DNA of 11,151 nt from Corynebacterium sp. (GTDB lineage Bacteria; Actinomycetota; Actinomycetes; Mycobacteriales; Mycobacteriaceae), in contig NZ_JAPJNQ010000069.1 in the NCBI RefSeq assembly GCF_030826625.1, positions 1 through 11,151 on the forward strand. Reading direction: 5' to 3'. The notes under the pieces are model-generated. The model was not told the origin of the DNA. It searched no databases and worked only from the letters and a program-made list of their open reading frames with translations. Both the position numbers and the translations under genes were made by a program. Positions 6,086 to 11,151 of the stretch are shown one piece after another. Position 1 is the stretch's first letter. Each line of letters begins with the position of its first letter.

Positions 6086-8929
6086 GTGGCGGACCGTTTG
6101 GTGGTCAAAGGTGCACGTGAACACAACCTCAAAGGCGTGGACATTGATCTGCCCCGCGATACGATGATCGCGTTTACCGGGCTTTCCGGTTCGGGCAAGT
6201 CCTCGCTGGCATTCGATACCATTTTCGCTGAGGGGCAGCGCCGATACGTCGAATCACTCTCGTCCTATGCCCGTATGTTCTTGGGACAAATGGACAAGCC
6301 CGATGTTGAGTTCATCGAGGGGCTTTCGCCAGCGGTTTCCATTGACCAGAAGTCGACGAACCACAACCCGCGTTCGACGGTCGGCACCATCACTGAGATC
6401 TACGACTATCTGCGTTTGTTGTTCTCGCGTGCGGGAACCCCGCACTGCCCGGTCTGCGATGCTGTGATCGAGCGGCAGACTACGCAGATGATCGTCGACC
6501 AGGTCCTCGCGCATGAAGAAAAAGCCAAATTCCAGGTGCTTGCGCCGGTGGTGCGCACCCGCAAAGGTGAATTCGTCGATTTGTTTGCCGATCTGGCAGC
6601 GCAAGGTTTTTCCCGCGCCCGTATCGACGGCGAAATTCATCAGCTCAACGATCCGCCACAGCTGAAAAAGCAGATTAAACACGATATTGATGTAGTGGTC
6701 GACCGTTTGCAGGTCAAAGCTTCGCAGAAACAACGCCTGACCGATTCCGTGGAAACCGCACTGCGGCTTGCCGACGGCTTGGTAACGATCGATTTTGTCG
6801 ACGATCCGGATTCCACCCGGCTGTTTTCCGAGAAATCGGCCTGCCCGAATGGCCATGCCTTGACCATTGATGAATACGAGCCGCGGTCGTTCTCCTTTAA
6901 CTCGCCCTACGGCGCCTGCCCGTCGTGCGACGGTTTAGGTTCGCGCCATGAAGTTGATGTGGACCTGCTGATTCCGGATCCAGACGCGCCGGCGAACAAA
7001 GCCGTGCAACCGTGGTACGCCAGCCCGAACCAGCGTTATTTCATCAAACTCGTCGAAGGCCTGGCGAAAACCCTGAAGTTCGACCCGGAAACACCGTTTT
7101 CCCAGCTGACTAAACAGCAGCGCGACGCGTTGGTTAACGGCACGAAGACCGAAGTTCGTGTGCGCTACCGTAACCGCTACGGTCGGCAACGTGATTGGAC
7201 TGCCCCGTTCGAGGGCGCAGCAGGGTATGTGCGGCGCAAGCTGGATACCGCAGAATCGGATTCGCAAAAAGATCGCTTCATGTCCTATACCCGCCAGGTA
7301 CCGTGCAAAAAGTGCAAGGGGACGCGCTTAAAGCCGGAGATTCTCGCGGTGCGTTTGGCTTCGACCTCGCACGGGGAGCAATCCATCGCGGGCTTGGCCT
7401 CGTTGCCGATCGAAGAAGCCACGCAGTTCCTGGATACTCTGCAACTCGACCACCGCAACGAGATCATCGCCGGGGCAGTGCTGAAAGAAATCCAGGCCCG
7501 CCTGCAATTTCTTGTCGACGTCGGCCTGACCTATCTCACGCTCAACCGTGGGGCATCGACGCTGTCCGGTGGTGAGGCGCAGCGCATCCGCTTGGCTACC
7601 CAGATTGGTGCAGGCTTGGCGGGCGTGTTGTACGTCTTGGACGAGCCATCGATCGGCCTGCACCAGCGTGATAACCACCGCTTGATCGCGACTTTGCAGC
7701 GTTTGCGCGATTTGGGCAACACGTTGATCGTCGTCGAGCATGACGAAGACACCATTCGCGCTTCGGACTGGATGGTCGATATCGGCCCGCGCGCTGGCGA
7801 ATACGGCGGTCAGGTGGTCTACCAGGGTGAACCGGATGGCATCGAAGGCTGCTCGGAGTCACTGACCGGTGATTATCTGTCTGGCCGCAAGGTGCTGGCG
7901 GTGCCGGAATCACGTCGACCAGTGGATAAGGACCGCCAACTAACCGTGGTGGGAGCCCGCGAAAACAACTTGCGCGGCATCAACGTGACCATCCCGTTGG
8001 GCGTTTTATGCTGCATCACGGGTGTATCTGGCTCCGGCAAATCTACGGTCATCAACGGAATTTTGGCGAAGACGTTGGCCAACGAGCTCAACCGCGCGCG
8101 ACAGGTACCCGGCCGGGCCAAGCGCGTGGAGGGCATCGACAACTTGGACAAGATGGTGCAAGTCGACCAGTCGCCAATTGGTCGAACCCCACGCTCTAAC
8201 CCGGCGACCTATACCGGCGTGTTCGATAAAATCCGCAACCTGTTTGCTGAAACCCAAGAGGCCAAGGTGCGTGGGTATAAGCCGGGGCGGTTCTCGTTTA
8301 ACGTCAAAGGTGGGCGATGCGAATCGTGTCAGGGCGAAGGCACGCTGAAGATCGAGATGAACTTCTTGCCCGATGTCTTCGTGCCGTGCGAGGTCTGCCA
8401 GGGTGCGCGCTATAACCGGGAGACGCTAGAGGTACAGTACAAAGGCAAGAATATCGCCGAGGTGCTCAACATGCCGATCTCGGAAGCTGCCGAATTCTTT
8501 GAGCCCATCACCTCGATCCACCGCTATTTGGCCACGCTTGTCGACGTTGGCCTGGGCTATGTGCGTTTAGGCCAATCAGCGACGACGCTGTCCGGCGGCG
8601 AAGCCCAGCGCGTGAAGCTAGCCTCTGAGCTGCAGAAGCGTTCGCATGGTCGCACGATTTATATCCTGGACGAGCCGACGACGGGTCTGCATTTCGAAGA
8701 TATTCGTCGCCTGATGTTGGTGATCCAGGGGCTTGTCGACAAGGGAAATTCGGTGCTGATCATTGAGCACAACCTGGATGTGATCAAGGCTGCGGACTGG
8801 ATCGTCGACATGGGGCCAGAGGGTGGCTCTGGTGGCGGCACAGTGGTTGCGCAAGGAACGCCTGAAGACGTCGCAAAGGTCGCGGAATCGCACACCGGGC
8901 AGTTCCTCGCGGAGATTTTGCAACGCTGA
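6086..8929 (+). CDS. uvrA: Excinuclease ABC subunit A (UvrA)
   Basis: 947-residue DNA-damage sensor of nucleotide excision repair; a UvrA dimer finds bulky lesions and loads UvrB. Full-length compared with E. coli UvrA (940). GTG start. First ATPase half: Walker A GLSGSGKSS (32-40), signature STLSGGEAQRIRLA (491-504), Walker B VLYVLDEP (514-521), switch His in VVEHDED. Second half: Walker A GVSGSGKST (646-654), signature TTLSGGEAQRVKLA (833-846), Walker B IYILDEP (858-864), IIEHNLD. The UvrB-binding/insertion region spans roughly 120-250. Second zinc module: C745, C748, C768, C771. First module has C278 and C281, but the earlier pair reads CPNGH (C253, H257) rather than Cys-x2-Cys. A CxxC also occurs at C407/C410. 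It stands alone, with the translation operon following after 311 nt. Confidence 0.98.
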   Translation: MADRLVVKGAREHNLKGVDIDLPRDTMIAFTGLSGSGKSSLAFDTIFAEGQRRYVESLSSYARMFLGQMDKPDVEFIEGLSPAVSIDQKSTNHNPRSTVGTITEIYDYLRLLFSRAGTPHCPVCDAVIERQTTQMIVDQVLAHEEKAKFQVLAPVVRTRKGEFVDLFADLAAQGFSRARIDGEIHQLNDPPQLKKQIKHDIDVVVDRLQVKASQKQRLTDSVETALRLADGLVTIDFVDDPDSTRLFSEKSACPNGHALTIDEYEPRSFSFNSPYGACPSCDGLGSRHEVDVDLLIPDPDAPANKAVQPWYASPNQRYFIKLVEGLAKTLKFDPETPFSQLTKQQRDALVNGTKTEVRVRYRNRYGRQRDWTAPFEGAAGYVRRKLDTAESDSQKDRFMSYTRQVPCKKCKGTRLKPEILAVRLASTSHGEQSIAGLASLPIEEATQFLDTLQLDHRNEIIAGAVLKEIQARLQFLVDVGLTYLTLNRGASTLSGGEAQRIRLATQIGAGLAGVLYVLDEPSIGLHQRDNHRLIATLQRLRDLGNTLIVVEHDEDTIRASDWMVDIGPRAGEYGGQVVYQGEPDGIEGCSESLTGDYLSGRKVLAVPESRRPVDKDRQLTVVGARENNLRGINVTIPLGVLCCITGVSGSGKSTVINGILAKTLANELNRARQVPGRAKRVEGIDNLDKMVQVDQSPIGRTPRSNPATYTGVFDKIRNLFAETQEAKVRGYKPGRFSFNVKGGRCESCQGEGTLKIEMNFLPDVFVPCEVCQGARYNRETLEVQYKGKNIAEVLNMPISEAAEFFEPITSIHRYLATLVDVGLGYVRLGQSATTLSGGEAQRVKLASELQKRSHGRTIYILDEPTTGLHFEDIRRLMLVIQGLVDKGNSVLIIEHNLDVIKAADWIVDMGPEGGSGGGTVVAQGTPEDVAKVAESHTGQFLAEILQR

Positions 8930-8943
8930 TTGTTGGGGCTGAG

Positions 8944-8971
8944 GTCTGGAGTGAAGTCTGGGCTCCAGGAC
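8944..8971 (+). terminator. Hairpin after uvrA, possible U-poor terminator
   Basis: CTGGAG (8946-8951) pairs with CTCCAG (8963-8968); the stem extends to GTCTGGAG with one bulged G, and the loop is about 11 nt. It lies 15-40 nt after the uvrA stop, but no T-run follows, so termination strength is uncertain. From here to the infC promoter at 9005 nothing else is visible. Confidence 0.3.
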
Positions 8972-9004
8972 TGCGGGCGGGTTGGCAGCGATGACAGCGA
9001 GGTT

Positions 9005-9033
9005 TTGCCAACGTCGGCAAGTTATGTTAAGAT
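9005..9033 (+). promoter_or_regulatory. Sigma-A promoter of the infC-rpmI-rplT operon
   Basis: TTGCCA (9005-9010) and TAAGAT (9028-9033) are 17 bp apart, the best-formed promoter in the window. Transcription would start near 9040 and give a leader of about 200 nt before infC. The -35 box is embedded in a near-perfect palindrome, TTGCC (9005-9009) and GGCAA (9016-9020) around ACGT, which could be an operator. Confidence 0.7.
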
Positions 9034-9039
9034 CAATCG

Positions 9040-9240
9040 CACTACCACCTAGGGTTCCTTCCAGGGACTTAGGTCGCAAGTGGAGTTTTCTCCCACCTTA
9101 TGCCGCCACGCAGGCTGGCTACGGGTAAAGGTACGCACAAAGGGTGCAGTTGGCGCCCCTGTGCGTGTTTTTATTGGGGGGATACTTCTTTGTGGCAGGG
9201 TAGACGTTTCATTCGCCCCTTTTGAACTTAGGAGTCACAC
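9040..9240 (+). promoter_or_regulatory. Structured 5' leader of infC
   Basis: A long untranslated region with successive hairpins. Hairpin 1: ACCTA (9047-9051) with TAGGT (9070-9074), plus inner GTTCC (9054-9058) with GGGAC (9064-9068) and loop TTCCA. Hairpin 2: GTGGAG (9080-9085) with CTCCCAC (9090-9096), one bulged C, loop TTTT. Then the terminator-like hairpin at 9133-9175. A short open frame 9100-9225 (41 codons, ATG to TGA) runs through the terminator in the infC frame, but it has no good ribosome binding site. The arrangement suggests attenuation control of the IF3/L35/L20 operon. In Firmicutes and gamma-proteobacteria this operon is controlled by L20 binding to leader RNA or by IF3 itself; the mechanism here is not known to me. 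Confidence 0.6.
9133..9175 (+). terminator. Intrinsic terminator/attenuator in the infC leader
   Basis: ACGCACA (9133-9139) pairs with TGTGCGT (9160-9166); after a small internal loop, GGGTGC (9142-9147) pairs with GCGCCC (9153-9158, one G-U) around a 5-nt loop. A run GTTTTTATT follows at 9167-9175. It is a strong rho-independent structure about 65 nt before the infC start and about 95 nt after the predicted transcription start, so it would end part of the transcripts early unless opposed. Confidence 0.75.
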
Positions 9241-9762
9241 ATCAGCGCTGAAGCTCGCATTAATGAGCGTATTCGAGTACCGGAAGTCCGTCTTATCGGT
9301 CCTGAAGGTGAGCAGGTTGGTGTCGTTCGTACCGACGACGCCCGCAAGGTTGCTTACGAGGCCGATCTCGATCTAGTTGAGGTTGCGCCGAAGGCAAAGC
9401 CACCTGTCGCCAAGATCATGGACTACGGCAAGTTCAAGTATGAACAAGCCCAAAAAGCCCGTGAGTCCAAGAAGAATCAGCAGCAGACCGTCGTCAAGGA
9501 GCAAAAGCTTCGTCCGAAAATTGACGACCATGACTATGAGACCAAAAAGGGCAATGTTGTCCGCTTCCTGGAAAAGGGCTCCAAGGTCAAGGTAACCATC
9601 ATGTTCCGCGGTCGTGAGCAGTCGCGTCCTGAACTTGGTTTCCGCTTGCTGGAACGGTTGGCCAATGACGTCGCAGAATACGGCGTTGTGGAAGCCAAAC
9701 CGAAGCAGGATGGTCGTAACATGACCATGGTGCTCGGTCCAGTACGCAAGGGCAAGAAATAA
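9241..9762 (+). CDS. infC: Translation initiation factor IF-3 with ATC start codon
   Basis: 173-residue IF3, which binds the 30S subunit, blocks premature 50S joining and checks start codon and initiator tRNA. The conserved N-domain begins ISAEARINERIRVPEVRLIG and continues through LDLVEVAPKAKPPVAKIMDYGK. The Lys-rich linker KARESKKNQQQ and the C-domain KVTIMFRGREQ...QDGRNMTMVLGP follow. The first ATG/GTG/TTG-type start that gives a sensible N-terminus does not exist: Met at 9418 would cut off the N-domain. The frame has a stop at 9229-9231, and ATC at 9241 is 6 nt after AGGAG (9230-9234). Start is therefore ATC. A rare start (AUU in E. coli) is the known device by which IF3 represses its own translation. 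First gene of infC-rpmI-rplT. Confidence 0.95.
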   Translation: MSAEARINERIRVPEVRLIGPEGEQVGVVRTDDARKVAYEADLDLVEVAPKAKPPVAKIMDYGKFKYEQAQKARESKKNQQQTVVKEQKLRPKIDDHDYETKKGNVVRFLEKGSKVKVTIMFRGREQSRPELGFRLLERLANDVAEYGVVEAKPKQDGRNMTMVLGPVRKGKK

Positions 9763-9794
9763 CGAACCGTCAATTAAGGGATTAAGGAAACTCC

Positions 9795-9989
9795 ATGAAG
9801 CAGAAGACCCACAAGGGCACAGCAAAGCGATTCAAGCAGACTGGCTCCGGCAAATTGCGTCGTGAGCAGGCGAATCGTCGCCACCTGCTGGAGCACAAGC
9901 CTTCTAAGCGCACCCGTCGTCTGAAGGGTGACGTTGACGTTGCTCAGGCTGATCAGAAGCGCATCAAGCGTTTGCTTGGCAAGGCCTAA
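9795..9989 (+). CDS. rpmI: 50S ribosomal protein L35
   Basis: 64-residue very basic protein of the large ribosomal subunit. KTHKGTAKRFKQTGSGKLRR and ANRRHLLEHKPSKRTRRL are the family hallmarks, at the usual length. ATG start with AAGGA 6 nt upstream, 32 nt after infC. The N-terminus is MKQKTHKG, slightly shorter than the common MPKxKTHKG. It is the middle gene of the infC-rpmI-rplT operon. Confidence 0.97.
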   Translation: MKQKTHKGTAKRFKQTGSGKLRREQANRRHLLEHKPSKRTRRLKGDVDVAQADQKRIKRLLGKA

Positions 9990-10047
9990 AGGCCCGCTCG
10001 TTTCATCCCACATCAGTACCAACAACAAGATTTAAGGAAGTTTCACC

Positions 10048-10431
10048 GTGGCACGAGTAAAGCGGTCCGTTAACGCCAAAAAGAAGCGTCGCACAATCCT
10101 GAAGTCCGCCAAGGGCTACCGGGGTCAGCGCTCCCGCCGCTACCGCGTAGCGAAAGAGCAGTGGCTGCACTCCATGACCTACGCTTACCGCGACCGTCGC
10201 GCGCGTAAGTCGGAGTTCCGCAAACTGTGGATCCAGCGCATCAATGCTGCAGCTCGCATGAACGACATCACCTACAACCGTCTGATCCACGGCCTGCGTC
10301 TGGCTGAGATCGAGGTTGACCGCAAGATGCTTGCCGAGTTGGCTGTCAACGACTTCGACACCTTCTCCGCGCTCTGCGAGGCTGCCAAGTCCGCACTGCC
10401 TGCCGACGTCAACGCACCGGCAAACGCATAA
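10048..10431 (+). CDS. rplT: 50S ribosomal protein L20
   Basis: 127-residue 23S rRNA-binding protein needed early in 50S assembly. ARVKRSVNAKKKRRTILKSA, GYRGQRSRRYRVAKEQ, YAYRDRRARKSEFRKLWIQRIN and ITYNRLIHGLRLAEIEVDRKMLAELA are classical L20 segments; the last ~15 residues (ALPADVNAPANA) form a short Ala/Pro-rich extension. GTG start with AAGGAAG (10034-10040) 7 nt upstream, 58 nt after rpmI. L20 controls this operon in several bacteria, so it is a candidate to act on the infC leader here. The operon ends with a strong terminator. Confidence 0.98.
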   Translation: MARVKRSVNAKKKRRTILKSAKGYRGQRSRRYRVAKEQWLHSMTYAYRDRRARKSEFRKLWIQRINAAARMNDITYNRLIHGLRLAEIEVDRKMLAELAVNDFDTFSALCEAAKSALPADVNAPANA

Positions 10432-10436
10432 AGAAT

Positions 10437-10513
10437 CTGCGCATCTTCGCGCAGGTTTCTACGTAACGCAATTGTTGCGCCACACGCCCTCGGATAAACT
10501 CCGGGGGCGTTTT
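10437..10513 (+). terminator. Terminator region of the infC-rpmI-rplT operon
   Basis: Main terminator: CGCCCTCGGA (10485-10494) pairs with TCCGGGGGCG (10500-10509) over 10 bp with one G-U, loop TAAAC, followed by TTTT (10510-10513). Two further hairpins precede it: CTGCGC (10437-10442) with GCGCAG (10449-10454) directly after the rplT stop, followed by GTTTCT, and CGCAA (10467-10471) with TTGCG (10475-10479). The first may help termination or protect the mRNA end. Confidence 0.85.
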
Positions 10514-10529
10514 GCTGTTACGAGACTGC

Positions 10530-10555
10530 CCTTGAGTTCAAACCTTGAGTTCAAA
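10530..10555. repeat. Perfect tandem 13-bp repeat, each unit a TTGA-TCAA dyad
   Basis: CCTTGAGTTCAAA occurs at 10530-10542 and 10543-10555 with no gap. Each unit holds TTGA-GT-TCAA, a short inverted repeat, so the tract offers two adjacent operator-like half-site pairs 13 bp apart. It lies between the operon terminator and the methyltransferase promoter, about 70 bp before the -10 box. The rest of the gap, 10556-10622, shows nothing else. Confidence 0.75.
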
Positions 10556-10622
10556 AGAGCGCCGAGCAGGGTAGTAGGCCTGCACACAGTAAACACAATA
10601 ATCTGCATTCATCACGATCCCG

Positions 10623-10628
10623 TAGACT
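10623..10628 (+). promoter_or_regulatory. -10 box for a probable leaderless methyltransferase transcript
   Basis: TAGACT lies 8 nt before the ATG at 10637, so the transcript would begin at or within 1-2 nt of the start codon. There is no Shine-Dalgarno sequence between. It is the same hexamer as at the hydrolase gene (5899-5904). No clear -35. Confidence 0.5.
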
Positions 10629-10636
10629 AATCCACC

Positions 10637-11151
10637 ATGACGCTAGATTTCTCCGAGCCGTTTACCGAACGTACCCCGCGCGTATCCCGCGCTGCGAAGC
10701 TCCACCGCGCCGCAGCACGGAAAAAAGAACAGCGCTTCCTCATCGAAGGCGAAAATTCCGTCGACGCCGCGGTATCCACCGGGGCAGCCACCGATGTCTT
10801 CGTCACCGAATCGGCCGCGCAGCGCTTCGAGCACATCGTCACCACCGCCGGTTTTATGGACGTCTATATCCACCCGATCACTGATGGTGCCGCGAAATTG
10901 CTGTCCGAAACCACCACGACCCCGGGTATTTTCGCTGTCTGTTTGCCAGTGATGTTCTCCGCCGGGAAAATCATTAAATCTTCGCCACGGTTGCTCACGG
11001 TGCCGGTAGAAACTTCTGAGCCCGGCAACGCCGGCACACTAATTCGTGTCTCCGATGCCTTGGGCGCCGACGGCGTCGTTTTTGCCGGCCACACAGTGGA
11101 CCCGCACTCCAACAAAGTCGCCCGCGCGTCTGCCGGATCACTGTTTCATAC
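10637..11151 (+). CDS. SpoU/TrmH-family RNA 2'-O-methyltransferase, N-terminal part (runs off window)
   Basis: The frame is open from ATG to the window edge (171 codons), so it is 3'-truncated here; family members are about 250-290 residues. The N-terminal 100 residues form the L30e-like substrate-binding domain: SRAAKLHRAAARKKEQRFLIEGENSV in shortened form reads AKLHRAAARKKEQRFLIEG (20-38), and LSETTTTPGIFAV (89-101) closes the domain. The SpoU catalytic fold begins with PGNAGTLIRVSDALGADGVV (129-148), with the conserved Asn131 and Arg137 of motif 1, then SNKVARASAGSLF (158-170). The AdoMet-binding knot lies beyond the edge. Enzymes of this type methylate ribose in rRNA or tRNA; the target cannot be told. 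In actinobacteria this gene usually sits between rplT and pheS, which fits. Confidence 0.93.
   Translation, partial: MTLDFSEPFTERTPRVSRAAKLHRAAARKKEQRFLIEGENSVDAAVSTGAATDVFVTESAAQRFEHIVTTAGFMDVYIHPITDGAAKLLSETTTTPGIFAVCLPVMFSAGKIIKSSPRLLTVPVETSEPGNAGTLIRVSDALGADGVVFAGHTVDPHSNKVARASAGSLFH

Noticed and set aside
9080..9376. 98-codon open frame starting GTG in the infC leader
   Set aside because: Overlaps the infC N-terminus in another frame, crosses the attenuator and has no recognisable motif; IF3 similarity fixes the true frame.
9418..9762. Short IF3 starting at ATG 9418
   Set aside because: It would lose the entire conserved N-domain, which is present and uninterrupted upstream in the same frame to ATC 9241.
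1..11151. Search for tRNA/rRNA genes, CRISPR repeats, transposases, integrases, toxin-antitoxin or defence genes
   Set aside because: No tRNA-like cloverleaf, repeat-spacer pattern, terminal inverted repeats or matching protein motifs were seen by eye; a tRNAscan and HMM search would be needed to exclude them formally.

Overview
The window looks like chromosomal DNA of a Corynebacterium or a close relative in the Mycobacteriales. The evidence is moderate GC content, frequent GTG/TTG starts, TANNNT-type -10 boxes (two of them right at start codons), an actinobacterial-type HelD and DoxX, and the order uvrA - infC - rpmI - rplT - SpoU-type rRNA methyltransferase, which in this group usually leads to pheST. 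The genus is inferred from sequence features; no search was run.

Layout. (1) Bases 1-894, plus strand: the 3' half of a glutaryl-CoA dehydrogenase, then a short reading frame that looks like a collapsed CaiB/BaiF CoA-transferase gene, suggesting a broken glutarate/glutaryl-CoA pathway. (2) Bases 970-1965, plus: two tandem universal stress proteins, both with an ATP-binding motif. (3) Bases 1998-5891, minus: a glyoxalase II-like metallo-hydrolase, a DoxX-family membrane protein with a long Lys/Ala-rich tail, and a HelD-type RNA polymerase-associated ATPase; doxX and helD are 18 nt apart and probably co-transcribed. (4) Bases 6086-8929, plus: uvrA. (5) Bases 9005-10513: the infC-rpmI-rplT translation operon, with a good sigma-A promoter, a roughly 200-nt structured leader holding a strong terminator-like hairpin, a non-canonical ATC start for infC, and a strong terminator after rplT. 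(6) From 10637 to the edge: the N-terminal part of a SpoU/TrmH-family RNA 2'-O-methyltransferase, probably leaderless.

Functionally this is mostly core housekeeping (nucleotide excision repair, translation initiation, ribosomal proteins, RNA polymerase recycling, stress response). I see no phage, transposon, CRISPR, toxin-antitoxin or defence system, and no clear new multi-gene system. The points of most interest are regulatory: the infC leader and AUC start, two probable leaderless promoters sharing a TAGACT box, several short repeats or palindromes at promoters, a small duplication at the 3' end of the hydrolase gene, and the decayed CoA-transferase.
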